Assembly: GCF_002847345.1 (NCBI RefSeq)
Contig: NZ_LXFV01000001.1
Location: 1 to 64,000, forward strand
DNA length: 64,000 nucleotides
DNA from: Pectobacterium peruviense
Lineage (GTDB): Bacteria; Pseudomonadota; Gammaproteobacteria; Enterobacterales; Enterobacteriaceae
Direction of reading: 5' to 3'
Each line of letters begins with the position of its first letter. Position 1 is the first letter of the stretch. The translations under genes were made by a program, and so were the position numbers. Below are positions 18,975 to 29,999 of the stretch, in pieces. The notes beneath the pieces were generated by a model. The model made no database searches and was not told where the DNA came from. It worked only from the letters and a program-made list of their open reading frames with translations.

Positions 18975-21900
18975 ATGATTGAACGCGGTAAATTTCGCTC
19001 ACTAACGCTGGTCAACTGGAACGGCTTTTTCGCCCGCACCTTCGATCTGGATGAACTGGTTACCACGCTATCTGGCGGTAACGGTGCCGGGAAATCCACC
19101 ACGATGGCTGCCTTTATTACGGCGCTGATCCCTGACCTGACGCTGCTGCATTTCAGAAACACCACCGAAGCTGGTGCCACCAGCGGTTCACGCGATAAAG
19201 GCCTGCACGGTAAACTGCGCGCTGGCGTCTGCTATTCCACGCTGGATGTCGTTAACTCGCGTCATCAGCGCGTGCTGGTTGGGGTTCGTCTCCAACAGGT
19301 TGCGGGGCGTGACCGTAAAGTCGATATCAAGCCTTTCACTATCCAGGGATTGCCGACGGCTATTCAGCCGACGCAAATTTTGACGCAGATTGTCGGCGAT
19401 CGTCAGGCGCGCGTACTTTCGTTGCAAGAGCTGAAAGAGCGCGTCGAGGAGATGGAAGGCGTTCAGTTCAAGCAGTTTAACTCCATCACCGATTATCACT
19501 CGCTGATGTTTGATTTGGGTGTAGTGCCGCGCCGCCTGCGTTCTGCCTCCGACCGCAGCAAGTTTTATCGCTTGATTGAAGCCTCGCTATACGGCGGTAT
19601 TTCCAGCGCGATTACGCGTTCGCTGCGTGATTACCTGCTGCCGGAAAACAGCGGCGTGCGTAAAGCGTTTCAGGATATGGAGGCGGCGCTGCGTGAAAAC
19701 CGCATGACGCTGGAAGCGATTCGCGTCACCCAGTCTGACCGCGATCTGTTTAAGCATCTGATCTCTGAAGCGACATCCTATGTTGCCGCTGACTACATGC
19801 GGCATGCCAATGAGCGTCGCATCCATCTGGATGGGGCACTGGAGTTGCGTCGAGACTTGTTCTCCAGCCGTAAGCAACTGTCGAGTGAGCAATATCGTCA
19901 TGTGGAAATGGCGAGGGAGTTGGCAGAGCAGAGCGGTGCTGAAGGCGATCTGGAAACGGATTATCAGGCAGCCAGCGACCACCTGAATCTGGTGCAGACA
20001 GCGATGCGCCAGCAGGAAAAGATCGAGCGCTACAGTGCCGATCTGGAAGAATTGAGCTATCGCCTCGAAGAACAGAATGAGGTGGTGGAAGAAGCACGTG
20101 ATCAGCAGGCCGGAAACGAAGAACGTGCTGATGCCGCTGAACTGGAAGTGGATGAGCTGAAAAGTCAGCTTGCTGATTATCAGCAGGCGCTGGACGTTCA
20201 GCAAACGCGTGCCATTCAGTACCAACAGGCTCAACAGGCATTGGAACGTGCTCGCACGCTTTGCCAGTTACCGGATTTAACAGCAGACAACGCAGATGAA
20301 TGGCTGGACAGCTATCAGGCGAAAGAGCAGGAAGCGACAGAAATTCTGCTGATGCTGGAACAGAAATTGAGTGTGGCAGACGCGGCACACGGTCAGTTTG
20401 AGCAAGCCTATCAACTGGTGAGCAAGATTGCCGGTGCGGTTAATCGCAATGAGGCCTGGCAGGTTGCGCGTGACTTGTTGCGCGACAGTTCTTCACAACG
20501 CTATCAGGCGGAGCGAGTGCAGCCGCTGCGGATGCGGTTGTCTGAGTTGGAACAGCGTCTGCGTGAGCAGCAGGATGCTGAACGGTTATTGCAGGATTTC
20601 AGCAAGCGCAACGGTCAGGACTATCAGCCAGAAGAGCTGGAGTCGCTCCAGCAAGAGCTTGATGCCCGTATCGAAACGCTGTCATCGCTAGTGTCGGAGG
20701 CGGGTGAACGCCGCATGACACTGCGTCAGGAACTGGATCAAACTCAACAGCGAATTCAGAAGCTGACGGCGCGTGCACCAGTCTGGCTGGCTGCACAGGA
20801 AACGCTGACGCAACTCAGCGAGCAGAGCGGCGAAACGTTTGAAGATAGCCGTCAGGTGACGGAATTCATGCAGCAATTGCTGGAACGTGAACGTGAAACG
20901 ACGGTTGAACGTGATGACATTGCCGCACGCAAACGCCAAATCGAAGCGCAGGTTGAGCGATTAAGCCAGCCGGGTGGCTCAGAAGACCCGCGCCTGAACG
21001 CGCTAGCGGAACGTTTTGGCGGCGTGCTGCTGTCTGAAATTTATGATGATGTGACGCTGGATGATGCTCCGTACTTCTCCGCGCTTTATGGTCCATCCCG
21101 CCATGCGATTGTGGTGTCCGATCTTTCTCTGGTACGCGATCAACTTGCCGGTCTGGAAGATTGCCCGGAAGATTTGTATCTGATCGAAGGCGATCCGCAG
21201 TCGTTCGATGACAGCGTGTTTGCCGTTGACGAGCTGGAACGCGCCGTCGTGGTGAAAGTCGCGGAGCGCCAATGGCGTTATTCTCGTTTCCCAGAAGTGC
21301 CGCTGTTTGGCCGTGCCGCGCGTGAAATGCGTCTGGAAGGTCTGCGTGATGAACGCGAAGCGCTGGCAGAGCAGTACGCGACGTTGTCATTTGACGTGCA
21401 GAAGACACAGCGCTTGCATCAGTCTTTCAGCCGGTTCATCGGTACCCATCTGGCTGTCGTTTTCGATGAAGATCCTGAAGCGGAAATCCGTACGCTCAGC
21501 TCTCGTCGCGGCGAACTTGATCGTGCGATGGCTAGTTTTGATGGTGAAAACCAGCAGCAGCGTCAGCAATACGAACAGGCGAAAGAAGCCAGCGCACAAC
21601 TGAATAAACTGATTCCGCGTATTAGCCTGCTATGCGACGAAACGTTGCAGGATCGTGTGGAAGAGATTCGTGCGGAGTTGGATGAAACCGAAGAGTCCGC
21701 CCGTTTCATTCAACAGCATGGTGCGACGCTGGTTAAGTTGGAGCCGCTGGTTTCTGTCTTGCAAAGCGACCCACAGCAGCATGAGCAGTTGCAGGAAGAT
21801 TACACTCAGGCGCAGAACGCACAGCGGCAGGCAAAACAGCAGGCGTTTGCACTGACTGAAGTTGTGCAACGCCGTGCGCACTTTAGCTATGCTGATTCGG

Positions 21901-23414
21901 CTGGGATGTTGGGTGAAAACGCGGGTCTGAATGATAAGCTGCGCCATCGTCTGGAGCAGGCAGAGGCTGAACGGGCAAAAGCACGTGAACAGCTACGTCA
22001 GCACCAGACACAGCTGACGCAATACAGTCAGGTTCAGGCATCGCTAAAAAGCTCTTATGATGCCAAACAGGACATGCTGAAGGAACTGACGCAAGAACTT
22101 CAGGATATTGGCGTGCGTGCGGATGTGGATGCCGAAGCGCGTGCCCGTCAGCGTCGCGATGAATTGCACGCAGCATTAAGCACTAACCGCTCACGGCGTA
22201 ATCAGTTGGAAAAGCAGATTACGTTCTGTGAAGCGGAAATGGACAGTTTGCAGAAGAAATTGCGCAAACTGGAACGCGATTATCACCAGATGCGCGAGCA
22301 GGTTGTCACGGCGAAAGCAGGCTGGTGTGCGGTCATGCGGTTGGTGAAAGACAACGGCGTTGAGCGTCGTCTACATCGCCGTGAGTTGGCCTATATGGAA
22401 GGCGACGAACTGCGTTCCATGTCGGATAAGGCGCTGGGTGCGCTGCGCTTGGCCGTTGCGGATAACGAACATCTACGTGATGTGCTGCGGCTTTCCGAAG
22501 ATCCGAAGCGACCAGAGCGCAAGATTCAGTTCTACATCGCCGTTTACCAGCATCTGCGCGAGCGTATCCGTCAGGATATTATCCGCACCGATGATCCGGT
22601 AGAGGCCATTGAGCAGATGGAAATCGAGCTTAATCGTCTGACCGAAGAGCTGATGGCGCGTGAGCAGATGCTGGCAATCAGCTCGCGCAGTGTGGCAAAC
22701 ATTATTCGTAAAACGATCCAGCGCGAGCAGAACCGTATTCGGATGCTGAATCAGGGGCTGCAAGCGGTATCGTTTGGTCAGGTGAAGAGCGTTCGTCTGA
22801 ACGTCAACGTGCGTGAAACGCATACCACGCTGCTCAATGTGCTGTCCGAACAGCAGGAAATGCATCAGGATCTGTTTAACAGCAATCGTCTGACCTTCTC
22901 GGAAGCGTTAGCAAAACTGTATCAACGTCTGAATCCTGAAATTGATATGGGGCAGCGCACGCCGCAGACGATCGGCGAAGAGCTGCTGGACTACCGAAAC
23001 TACCTTGAAATGGAAGTTGAGGTTAATCGTGGTGCAGATGGTTGGCTGCGAGCGGAAAGTGGGGCGCTGTCTACCGGGGAAGCTATCGGTACCGGGATGT
23101 CGATTCTGGTTATGGTGGTACAGAGCTGGGAAGAAGAGTCTAAGCGTCTACGCGGCAAAGATATCATTCCGTGTCGCCTGCTTTTCCTCGATGAGGCGGC
23201 TCGTCTGGATGCCAAATCGATCGCGACGCTATTCGAGCTCTGCGATCGTCTAGAAATGCAATTGGTCATCGCAGCACCGGAAAATATCAGTCCCGAGAAA
23301 GGAACCACCTACAAGCTGGTGCGTAAAGTCTACCAAAACAACGAGCACGTCCATGTGGTCGGGCTACGTGGGTTCGGAACGGAAGCGCCAGAGACGCAAG
23401 AGCAAGCCTCATAG
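18975..23414 (+). CDS. mukB: Chromosome partition ATPase MukB
   Basis: SMC-like ATPase that compacts and segregates the chromosome. It has 1479 residues (E. coli 1486). Walker A is [16 protein letters not shown] near residues 30-45; two long Gln/Glu/Arg-rich coiled coils flank the hinge at about 670-790 ([23 protein letters not shown]); the C-terminal head has the signature [20 protein letters not shown] near 1365 and Walker [15 protein letters not shown] near 1410. The gene follows mukE by 19 bases with AGGA upstream of the ATG and ends the operon at a clear terminator. Confidence 0.97.
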   Translation: MIERGKFRSLTLVNWNGFFARTFDLDELVTTLSGGNGAGKSTTMAAFITALIPDLTLLHFRNTTEAGATSGSRDKGLHGKLRAGVCYSTLDVVNSRHQRVLVGVRLQQVAGRDRKVDIKPFTIQGLPTAIQPTQILTQIVGDRQARVLSLQELKERVEEMEGVQFKQFNSITDYHSLMFDLGVVPRRLRSASDRSKFYRLIEASLYGGISSAITRSLRDYLLPENSGVRKAFQDMEAALRENRMTLEAIRVTQSDRDLFKHLISEATSYVAADYMRHANERRIHLDGALELRRDLFSSRKQLSSEQYRHVEMARELAEQSGAEGDLETDYQAASDHLNLVQTAMRQQEKIERYSADLEELSYRLEEQNEVVEEARDQQAGNEERADAAELEVDELKSQLADYQQALDVQQTRAIQYQQAQQALERARTLCQLPDLTADNADEWLDSYQAKEQEATEILLMLEQKLSVADAAHGQFEQAYQLVSKIAGAVNRNEAWQVARDLLRDSSSQRYQAERVQPLRMRLSELEQRLREQQDAERLLQDFSKRNGQDYQPEELESLQQELDARIETLSSLVSEAGERRMTLRQELDQTQQRIQKLTARAPVWLAAQETLTQLSEQSGETFEDSRQVTEFMQQLLERERETTVERDDIAARKRQIEAQVERLSQPGGSEDPRLNALAERFGGVLLSEIYDDVTLDDAPYFSALYGPSRHAIVVSDLSLVRDQLAGLEDCPEDLYLIEGDPQSFDDSVFAVDELERAVVVKVAERQWRYSRFPEVPLFGRAAREMRLEGLRDEREALAEQYATLSFDVQKTQRLHQSFSRFIGTHLAVVFDEDPEAEIRTLSSRRGELDRAMASFDGENQQQRQQYEQAKEASAQLNKLIPRISLLCDETLQDRVEEIRAELDETEESARFIQQHGATLVKLEPLVSVLQSDPQQHEQLQEDYTQAQNAQRQAKQQAFALTEVVQRRAHFSYADSAGMLGENAGLNDKLRHRLEQAEAERAKAREQLRQHQTQLTQYSQVQASLKSSYDAKQDMLKELTQELQDIGVRADVDAEARARQRRDELHAALSTNRSRRNQLEKQITFCEAEMDSLQKKLRKLERDYHQMREQVVTAKAGWCAVMRLVKDNGVERRLHRRELAYMEGDELRSMSDKALGALRLAVADNEHLRDVLRLSEDPKRPERKIQFYIAVYQHLRERIRQDIIRTDDPVEAIEQMEIELNRLTEELMAREQMLAISSRSVANIIRKTIQREQNRIRMLNQGLQAVSFGQVKSVRLNVNVRETHTTLLNVLSEQQEMHQDLFNSNRLTFSEALAKLYQRLNPEIDMGQRTPQTIGEELLDYRNYLEMEVEVNRGADGWLRAESGALSTGEAIGTGMSILVMVVQSWEEESKRLRGKDIIPCRLLFLDEAARLDAKSIATLFELCDRLEMQLVIAAPENISPEKGTTYKLVRKVYQNNEHVHVVGLRGFGTEAPETQEQAS

Positions 23415-23449
23415 CGATAAACCGTGTTGTTATTTTCTTCTATAATGAT

Positions 23450-23479
23450 AAAGCCGCTTTTCTAAGCGGCTTTATTTTT
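23450..23479 (+). terminator. Rho-independent terminator of the muk operon
   Basis: AAAGCCGCTT, loop ttct, AAGCGGCTTT, then attttt, 35 bases after the mukB stop. Confidence 0.93.
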
Positions 23480-23833
23480 GCGTAGAGGCTATTTTTGCTT
23501 AGAGAGTATGTTGGCGGGGAATAGATTCATCAAACGCGTAAGATAATAACCAGAAGAAGAAGCAAAAATATTTTTCTCTTTATATACTGACGATAAATGA
23601 TTACAAGCCGTAGAGGGATTTGCGGTTGTATATTGTAAAGCGGCGTGTCAGTAATAATTTACGCCATATAAAAAACGATCCTATTTCATTCTTTAGCGTT
23701 TTCTACACGAGAAAAACGAAAGGATATGTTTACGCCAGTGTGACCGTATGCGAGCTAATTCGGTTTGTTATTTCCATGTACAACGTGGATTGTCGTGAAA
23801 GCATAGTGATTAATGAGTACAGGGGATAAATGG
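23480..23833. other. AT-rich intergenic region before ldtD
   Basis: Apart from the terminator at its left edge I see no gene or known RNA. One 69-codon open frame lacks a ribosome site and family features. The ldtD promoter must lie here, and AGGGGATAA at 23821-23829 is the ldtD ribosome site. Confidence 0.5.
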
Positions 23834-25576
23834 ATGTTGTTGTTACATAAACGAAAAATGGTCAGGCTGCTGTTGCGTGTGGGTTGTATTTGGGTCGGAA
23901 GCCTGTCTTCTTCGTTTTCGGTGCAGGCAGCCTCTCCGACGGTAATTTCTGGCTTATCACAAAGTTCGGGTGTGGTTTCTGTGGAAAAAAGTCGTACGGG
24001 GCTTCTTTCAGCGCTGCCGCACGGCGTGTCGTTACATTATCTCTCTGATTTATCATCGCTTTATGCCCAGCATCAGATGCAACCTATGTGGGCAGACAAT
24101 CGCGCGGTTCAGCAGTTTCAACAACAGCTGGCCGAATTAGCGATCGCGGGTGTACAGCCACAGTTCACCACATGGGTGAACTCGCTGACCGATCCTCAAT
24201 TGACTGGATTTGCGCGTGATGTCGTGCTATCGGATGCGATGCTGGGCTATTTGCAGTTCGTCTCTGGCGTGGAACGCAGTGGTAACGACTGGCTGTACAG
24301 CAGCGTGCCTTATCGCCTGCAATCTCCGGCAGCTAATATCGTTGCTCAATGGCAGCAGGCCGTGAAATCCGGCACCAGCGCGGCCTATGTCGTGTCGCTG
24401 GCACCACAGCATTCGCAATACGCCAAAATGCATGAAGCATTGAAGACTATGCTGACGGACAATCGTCCGTGGCCGAACCTGACCCTGACGGAATCGCTAC
24501 GCCCGGAACAGCAGAGTCAGGGACTGGCGGTACTGCGTGAAATTCTGCAACGTACTGGCATGTTGTCGTTAACAGAGAGTATCACGCTGTTTAACGAAAA
24601 TACGGCTGCGACAACCACATCACTAACTGGGCAAGCGTCTGTAGTCGATGGCGTCACCAATTCAGACGATCGCTACACGGGCGAATTGGTTGACGCGGTT
24701 AAACGCTTCCAGCATTGGCAAGGGCTGGAGGATGACGGTGTTATTGGTAAACGTACCCGCGACTGGCTCAATGTGTCTCCGCAAATGCGTGCCACGCTGC
24801 TGGCGTTGAATATCCAGCGGTTGCGCCTGCTACCGGATAATGTTCACACCGGTATCATGGTGAATATCCCCAATTATTCGCTGATCTATTATCAGGATGG
24901 CGCTGAGCGTTTATCGTCACGTGTCATTGTTGGGCAACCTAAGCGTAAAACGCCGTTGATGAGCAGCTCGCTGTATAACGTGGTGGTCAACCCGCCGTGG
25001 AATGTCCCTACGACGCTAATTCGGCAGGATATCATTCCTAAAGTAGTACGCGATCCTGGCTATCTGGCACGTCATGGCTATACGGTGTTGTCCGGCTGGA
25101 GTCAGGATGCAGAAGTGATTGACCCCTCTATGATCGATTGGCCGGGGGTATCACCAGAGCGTTTCCCGTATCGCCTGCGTCAGGCGCCTGGTGCGAACAA
25201 CTCGCTGGGGCGCTATAAATTCAATATGCCTAACTCAGAAGCGATTTATTTGCATGATACGCCGAATCACAACCTGTTCCAGCGTGATATCCGGGCACTG
25301 AGTTCCGGCTGCGTTCGGGTCAATAAGGCATCGGAACTGGCCAGTATGTTATTGCAGGATGCGGGATGGAATAATAGTCGTATTTCTTCCACCCTGGATC
25401 AGGGAAACACCACCTTTGTTTCAATGAAACATCGGATTCCGGTCAATCTGTATTATCTGACCGCGTGGGTGGCTGAAGATGGCCGACCTCAGTTCCGAAC
25501 AGATATTTACAATTATGATGATACCGCCCGAGCTGGGACGAAAGTGCTGTCCAGAGCAGGGCTGTTGCTTCAGTAA
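23834..25576 (+). CDS. ldtD: L,D-transpeptidase LdtD
   Basis: Forms 3-3 (mDAP-mDAP) cross-links in peptidoglycan, a beta-lactam-tolerant reaction; periplasmic. Starting at 23834 gives 580 residues with a signal sequence ending near FSVQA; an ATG at 23813 lacks a ribosome site. In order come an N-terminal catalytic-like subdomain ([16 protein letters not shown]), a peptidoglycan-binding motif near 275-305 ([19 protein letters not shown]), and the YkuD domain with its active-site block HDTPNHNLF and SSGCVRVNK (catalytic Cys near residue 490). The stretch between 250 and 270 is shorter than in E. coli (615 residues). mepK follows 178 bases later. Confidence 0.95.
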   Translation: MLLLHKRKMVRLLLRVGCIWVGSLSSSFSVQAASPTVISGLSQSSGVVSVEKSRTGLLSALPHGVSLHYLSDLSSLYAQHQMQPMWADNRAVQQFQQQLAELAIAGVQPQFTTWVNSLTDPQLTGFARDVVLSDAMLGYLQFVSGVERSGNDWLYSSVPYRLQSPAANIVAQWQQAVKSGTSAAYVVSLAPQHSQYAKMHEALKTMLTDNRPWPNLTLTESLRPEQQSQGLAVLREILQRTGMLSLTESITLFNENTAATTTSLTGQASVVDGVTNSDDRYTGELVDAVKRFQHWQGLEDDGVIGKRTRDWLNVSPQMRATLLALNIQRLRLLPDNVHTGIMVNIPNYSLIYYQDGAERLSSRVIVGQPKRKTPLMSSSLYNVVVNPPWNVPTTLIRQDIIPKVVRDPGYLARHGYTVLSGWSQDAEVIDPSMIDWPGVSPERFPYRLRQAPGANNSLGRYKFNMPNSEAIYLHDTPNHNLFQRDIRALSSGCVRVNKASELASMLLQDAGWNNSRISSTLDQGNTTFVSMKHRIPVNLYYLTAWVAEDGRPQFRTDIYNYDDTARAGTKVLSRAGLLLQ

Positions 25577-25754
25577 GTATTGAAAACACGGGCATTAGCG
25601 GTATTGGTATTTTATCGTTTTGTGGGGGATCGATGCGATCTCCCGCAAACCCGTAAGCAAAGCGGGTTGACTCACTTTTATCTGGCAGTTAAGGTTCAAG
25701 GCGGTGCGTTTTGTGCCTCCTTTATACCGTTCTTTTAGCCAGGGTACTTGTTCT

Positions 25755-26303
25755 ATGGATCACATTGACAATCATCGCCGTAAGTGGCTTGCACTGGGTG
25801 GTGCCGCACTAGGTATCGCACTGCTTCCCGGTCAGGCATTTGCAACGTTATCTACGCCCCGACCACGAATTTTGACACTGGACAACCTGAATACCGGAGA
25901 GCGGCTAAAAACGGAATTCTTTGATGGTAAACGGTATAACAAATCAGAACTTTCCCGCCTGAATCATTTTTTCCGCGATTACCGCGCCAATAAAGTCAAA
26001 ATGATTGACCCCCAACTTTTCGATCAGCTCTACCGTTTACAGGTCATGCTGGGCACCAACAAACCTGTGCAGCTGATTTCTGGCTATCGCGCGATAGATA
26101 CCAATAATGAATTACGTGCGCACAGCCGAGGAGTGGCAAAACAGAGCTACCACACGAAAGGGCAGGCGATGGATTTCCATATTCAAGGTGTTCAACTGGC
26201 CAACATTCGTAAAGCTGCCACCAAGATGCGCGCCGGTGGAGTTGGCTACTATCCTCGCAGTGACTTCGTTCATATCGATACTGGCCCCGTCCGCACCTGG
26301 TAA
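25755..26303 (+). CDS. mepK: Murein endopeptidase MepK
   Basis: Metallo-endopeptidase of the DUF882/peptidase M15 type that cleaves mDAP-containing cross-links, working alongside LdtD products. The ATG at 25755 gives 182 residues, the E. coli length; an upstream start at 25704 would place 17 residues before the signal. The signal carries a twin-arginine motif (RRKWLALGG) and ends near GQAFA. Zinc-site motifs are SGYRAIDTNNELRAHSRG, YHTKGQAMDFHI and YYPRSDFVHIDTG, the last two contributing the His/Asp ligands. Confidence 0.95.
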   Translation: MDHIDNHRRKWLALGGAALGIALLPGQAFATLSTPRPRILTLDNLNTGERLKTEFFDGKRYNKSELSRLNHFFRDYRANKVKMIDPQLFDQLYRLQVMLGTNKPVQLISGYRAIDTNNELRAHSRGVAKQSYHTKGQAMDFHIQGVQLANIRKAATKMRAGGVGYYPRSDFVHIDTGPVRTW

Positions 26304-26384
26304 TTCTCTACCGCAGCCTAAATTTTTTCTGATACGGTTCGTGAATACATCGCGAGCCGTTCAGTTTATTCAACATGGAGTGAT

Positions 26385-27032
26385 ATGAAATATCAAATTG
26401 TTCCGGTGACGGCATTTAGCCAGAACTGCACGTTATTATGGTGTGAAAAAACCAATGAAGCGGCAATTGTCGATCCCGGCGGTGATGCAGAAAAAATCAA
26501 ACGCGCTGTCGCAGATGCAGGGATTTCGGTTAAGCAGATCCTGTTAACGCATGGCCATCTGGATCACGTTGGCGCGGCTGCAGAACTGGCGGAGCACTAT
26601 CAGGTCGCGATTATTGGCCCACAGATTGAAGATGCTTTCTGGCTGGAAGGGTTACCGGCACAGAGCCGGATGTTTGGTCTGGAAGAGTGTGCGCCGCTGA
26701 CACCATCACGTTGGCTACAGGAAGGTGATGAGGTCAGTGTGGGGGAGACGACACTGGCGGTTTTCCACTGCCCTGGGCATACACCCGGCCACATTGTCTT
26801 CTTTGATGCTGAGTTGCGTCTGGCACAGGTAGGCGATGTTATTTTCAACGGTGGTGTGGGGCGCACGGATTTCCCACAGGGTGATCATCAGGCGTTGATT
26901 GCGTCCATCAAAAATAAGTTACTCCCGCTAGGCGACGATGTGACCTTTATTCCAGGGCACGGCCCGATGTCGACCTTAGGGCATGAACGTAAAACCAATC
27001 CTTTCCTGCGTGAAGATGCCGCGATTTGGTAG
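26385..27032 (+). CDS. gloC: Hydroxyacylglutathione hydrolase GloC (glyoxalase II type)
   Basis: Hydrolyses S-lactoylglutathione in methylglyoxal detoxification. 215 residues of the metallo-beta-lactamase superfamily: the signature [11 protein letters not shown] near residues 54-64 binds two metals, HCPGHTPGH near 130 supplies the next ligand, [18 protein letters not shown] near 155 carries the bridging Asp, and [10 protein letters not shown] near 195 the last His. The ATG at 26385 follows GGAGTGAT. It shares a bidirectional terminator with aspC. Confidence 0.95.
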   Translation: MKYQIVPVTAFSQNCTLLWCEKTNEAAIVDPGGDAEKIKRAVADAGISVKQILLTHGHLDHVGAAAELAEHYQVAIIGPQIEDAFWLEGLPAQSRMFGLEECAPLTPSRWLQEGDEVSVGETTLAVFHCPGHTPGHIVFFDAELRLAQVGDVIFNGGVGRTDFPQGDHQALIASIKNKLLPLGDDVTFIPGHGPMSTLGHERKTNPFLREDAAIW

Positions 27033-27059
27033 TGTTTTATAGACTTGAAAAGCAGAAGT

Positions 27060-27090
27060 AAAAAAGCCGACACAATGTGTCGGCTTTTTT
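27060..27090. terminator. Bidirectional terminator between gloC and aspC
   Basis: AGCCGACAC, loop aat, GTGTCGGCT, with A-run before and T-run after, so it can serve the converging gloC and aspC transcripts. Confidence 0.93.
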
Positions 27091-27103
27091 GATCGCAGAA
27101 GGA

Positions 27104-28294
27104 TCAGAGAACAGCGACAATCGCTTCGCAGAGTGGTGCCATGTTTTCAGGCGTCATTCCTGCAACGTTGATGCGGCCGGAATTCACTGCGTAAACACCG
27201 AATTCGTCACGCAGACGTAGAACCTGCTCCTTGGTCAAGCCGCTGAATGAGAACATTCCATTCTGGTTGATGATGAAGGAGAAATCCTGCTCCGCGCCTT
27301 TTTCCTGCAAGGTATTCACGAACAGCTGACGCATACGCTGAATACGCTCACGCATTGCCGTCAATTCCTGTTCCCAAATGGCTTTCAGTGCATCGTTGCC
27401 CAGAATGGTAGCAACAATGGTCGCGCCGTGTGATGGTGGGTTAGAATAGTTAGCGCGAATGGTGGCTTTCACCTGACTGAATGCCTTGTCTGCCGTTGCT
27501 GCATCAGCAGCAACCAGCGTGCAGGCACCGACGCGCTCATTGTACAAACCGAAGTTTTTAGAGTACGAGCTGCATACGATCAGTTCATCGTGCGTCGCTG
27601 CAAAGAGTCGCAGGCCTTCAGCATCTTCTTCTAGCCCGCGGGCAAAGCCCTGATAGGCGAAGTCAAACAACGGCAGCCAACCTTTTGCTACCGACAGTTC
27701 GGCCAGTTTAGCCCACTGCTCAGCGGTAGGATCGATACCGGTTGGGTTATGGCAACAGCCGTGGAACAGCACCACGTCACCCGCTTGTGCGGCGTTTAAG
27801 CTGTTCAGCAGGCCATCAAAATCCAGCGCATGATTCGCTGCATCGTAATAGTCATATTGGCAAACTTCCAAACCAGCAGCAGAGAAAACGTTATTGTGAT
27901 TTGGCCAGGTTGGGTTGCTGATCCAGATGCGCTTTGCAGACGTCTGATTTGCAATGAAATCAGCGGCTACGCGCAACGCACCGGTTCCGCCTGGGGTTTG
28001 CGCCGTACGGGCACGTTTATCAGCAATGATGGCATTCTGCTTGCCAAACAGCAGTTCCTGCGTGCACTGACCGAATGCTGGCAGACCGTCAATGCCCAGA
28101 TAGTTTTTGGTGGTTTCATTTTCCAGCAGATAGTGTTCTGCTTTTTTTACGCTGGTCAGAACCGGAGTTTTGCCGGTTTCATCTTTATAGACACCAATAC
28201 CCAGATTGATTTTATCCGCGCGGTCATCGGCGCGGAAAAGATCGGTCAGCCCGAGAATAGGATCGGCCGGTGCGGCAGAGATATTTTCAAACAT
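27104..28294 (-). CDS. aspC: Aspartate aminotransferase
   Basis: PLP enzyme interconverting aspartate and 2-oxoglutarate with oxaloacetate and glutamate; also acts on aromatic amino acids. From the ATG at 28292-28294 ([16 protein letters not shown]) it has 396 residues, as in E. coli; the longer open frame to 28363 adds 23 residues outside the family. [15 protein letters not shown] near residue 244 carries the PLP lysine, TPGGTGALR near 104 and [11 protein letters not shown] near 190 bind the cofactor. The gene order asnS-ompF-aspC on one strand is that of E. coli. Confidence 0.96.
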   Translation of the reverse strand: MFENISAAPADPILGLTDLFRADDRADKINLGIGVYKDETGKTPVLTSVKKAEHYLLENETTKNYLGIDGLPAFGQCTQELLFGKQNAIIADKRARTAQTPGGTGALRVAADFIANQTSAKRIWISNPTWPNHNNVFSAAGLEVCQYDYYDAANHALDFDGLLNSLNAAQAGDVVLFHGCCHNPTGIDPTAEQWAKLAELSVAKGWLPLFDFAYQGFARGLEEDAEGLRLFAATHDELIVCSSYSKNFGLYNERVGACTLVAADAATADKAFSQVKATIRANYSNPPSHGATIVATILGNDALKAIWEQELTAMRERIQRMRQLFVNTLQEKGAEQDFSFIINQNGMFSFSGLTKEQVLRLRDEFGVYAVNSGRINVAGMTPENMAPLCEAIVAVL

Positions 28295-28522
28295 TGCCAG
28301 AATGTTCCATAACTGAGATGAAATAAGAATTCTCAGAGTACCGTCAGTAAAAGGCTTTGCCAACCGTTGATGTCAAAAAGAAAGGGAAATAACAGGGAGA
28401 AGGAGAGAGACGAAATAAAAGACTGGTTAGGCGAGAATAATTGGCGCAAAGCAGAAACAAAAAATACGGAAAGCATTTTTCAAGTCACTGGCAACGAGTG
28501 CGTGCAATCGGAATGCTATAAA

Positions 28523-28550
28523 AAAAGACAGAGCCGAAGCTCTGTCTTTT
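28523..28550 (-). terminator. Rho-independent terminator of ompF
   Basis: AAAAGACAGAGC, loop, GCTCTGTCTTTT with a T-run on the minus strand, 45 bases beyond the ompF stop. The rest of the gap up to aspC (to 28294) has no recognisable gene and holds the aspC promoter. Confidence 0.92.
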
Positions 28551-28594
28551 CATGCAATACGAACGATTAACTCGTTACGTTATGCTGTATCAAC

Positions 28595-29704
28595 TTAGAA
28601 CTGGTAAGTCAGACCAACAGCGACTTTATCGTCGTCGTTGAGGCCGTAGGCATTGTCAGACTTGATCAGGTTGATGTCATATTCGGTGTAAACAGACATG
28701 TTTTTGTTGAATGCATAAGTTGCACCCAAGCTAACATATTTGGTGATGTAAGCGTTTTTGTTGTTCGCATCATCTTTAGCTTTGCCAGAAACATAAGCCA
28801 GAGATGGAGTCAGACCGAAATCGAAGTTGTATTGAGCAACAGCTTCAAAGATTTTGGTTTTGTCTGCAAAATCAGTGGTAACGCCGTTTACAGTTTTACC
28901 GATGTAGCTAACATTGCGGTATTCACCGTACGTAGCAGCCAGATAAACGCTGTTAGCGTCATATTTCAGGCCAGTAGCCCAAGCTTCAGCTTTTTTGCCG
29001 CGACCAGATGCCAATGCATTCTGTTCGTCAGTGCGGTTAACTGCAGCGTAAGAACCAACAATACCTAAGCCAATGTCAGATTCGTAGGAAGAAGAAATAC
29101 CCCATCCGTCGCCATTCTGAGTATCGATATCAGAACCGTTAGCATTGCTACGGTTGTTAAGGGTGTCTTTGCTGTTTTTGCCTTGGTATTGAACAGCGAA
29201 GTTCCAACCATCAACCAGACCGAAGAAGTCTTTATTACGGTAGGTAGCAACACCAGTAGAACGGCCAGTCAGGAAGTTGTCAGAGTTAGACTGATCGCCG
29301 CCCCACTCAGGCAATACGTCGGTCCAAGCCAGCGCGTCGTATGCAATACCCAAGTTACGACCGTAGTCGAAAGAACCGTAGTCAGCGAATTTCAGACCAG
29401 CAAAAGCATAACGAGTTTTGTCACTTTTACCGCCATCTGCTTCAGCGTTACGTGCGCTGAACTCATATTCGAAACGACCGTAGCCAGTCAGTTCGCTGTT
29501 GATCTGAGTTTCACCTTTGAAGCCTAAACGAGCGTAAGTTTTATCGCCATCGTTCTTGCTGTCATCAGAGAAATAGTGTTTAGCAGTAACTTTACCAGTC
29601 AGATCCAGCTTGTTGCCGTCTTTGTTATAAACTTCGGCTGCGTTTGCTGCGCCTGCGACTAACAGAGCTGGGATTACTACTGCAAGAATGTTGCGTTTCA
29701 TCAT
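28595..29704 (-). CDS. ompF: Outer-membrane general porin OmpF
   Basis: Trimeric 16-strand porin for small hydrophilic solutes. From [10 protein letters not shown] (start 29704) it has 369 residues, with a signal peptide ending at ANA (mature [10 protein letters not shown]). The end, [11 protein letters not shown], has the terminal Phe needed by the BAM machinery. Repeated Gly/aromatic strands such as [13 protein letters not shown] and SFDYGRNLG are typical. The constriction loop reads LPEWGGDQ where E. coli OmpF has PEFGGD, and the first strand has DLTGK for DLYGK, so pore selectivity may differ. asnS lies upstream and aspC downstream as in E. coli, which supports the name over ompC. Confidence 0.93.
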   Translation of the reverse strand: MMKRNILAVVIPALLVAGAANAAEVYNKDGNKLDLTGKVTAKHYFSDDSKNDGDKTYARLGFKGETQINSELTGYGRFEYEFSARNAEADGGKSDKTRYAFAGLKFADYGSFDYGRNLGIAYDALAWTDVLPEWGGDQSNSDNFLTGRSTGVATYRNKDFFGLVDGWNFAVQYQGKNSKDTLNNRSNANGSDIDTQNGDGWGISSSYESDIGLGIVGSYAAVNRTDEQNALASGRGKKAEAWATGLKYDANSVYLAATYGEYRNVSYIGKTVNGVTTDFADKTKIFEAVAQYNFDFGLTPSLAYVSGKAKDDANNKNAYITKYVSLGATYAFNKNMSVYTEYDINLIKSDNAYGLNDDDKVAVGLTYQF

Positions 29705-29930
29705 TATTACCCTCATTGGTGTTATTTAGACACCTGCCACTGCCATAAATAATTCTTTAGGGAACTATTCCTGAAAGTTTGGTGTCTTCCTGTGTCTGAA
29801 CGCAGTTTTCCATTCACTCGCCCGTTTATCCACCCTAAAGATGCTACAAAGTTCGCAATCGAGTAACAAATGGAAATAATGTGTTTCTAAATGTAAAAAT
29901 CAGGGAACTTTGTGAGATATAACAAAAATT
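29705..29930 (-). promoter_or_regulatory. ompF promoter and leader: OmpR-type sites and probable MicF target
   Basis: Read on the minus strand, CTTTGTAGCATCTTTAG (29838-29854) resembles the E. coli F3 OmpR site, and the stretch at 29861-29901 (with TTTTTACATTTAGAAACAC) resembles F1/F2. The leader keeps E. coli-like blocks AAGACACCAAACTTTCAGG, AATAGTTCCCTAAAG and GGCAGTGGCAGGTGTC, then ATGAGGGTAATA at the ribosome site, the region paired by the antisense RNA MicF. Comparison is from memory of the E. coli leader. Confidence 0.7.
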
Positions 29931-29959
29931 AAAAAAAAAGAGCCGGGAAGCCCGACTCT
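29931..29959 (-). terminator. Rho-independent terminator of asnS
   Basis: On the minus strand AGAGTCGGG, loop ctt, CCCGGCTCT (one mismatch), then a run of nine T; 41 bases beyond the asnS stop. Confidence 0.92.
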
Positions 29960-29999
29960 TCTTTTCTACATATTTGTTTTACTTATATTAAATTTTTAT

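Noticed and set aside
19587-21408. Long minus-strand frames (up to 215 codons) inside mukB
   Set aside because: Shadows of a coiled-coil gene with strong codon bias; no start signals or domain features.
23620-23829. 69-codon frame upstream of ldtD
   Set aside because: AT-rich leader, no ribosome site, composition unlike a protein family I know.
28367-28570. 67-codon plus-strand frame between aspC and ompF
   Set aside because: Made of charged low-complexity codons, runs through the ompF terminator, and has no convincing start signal.
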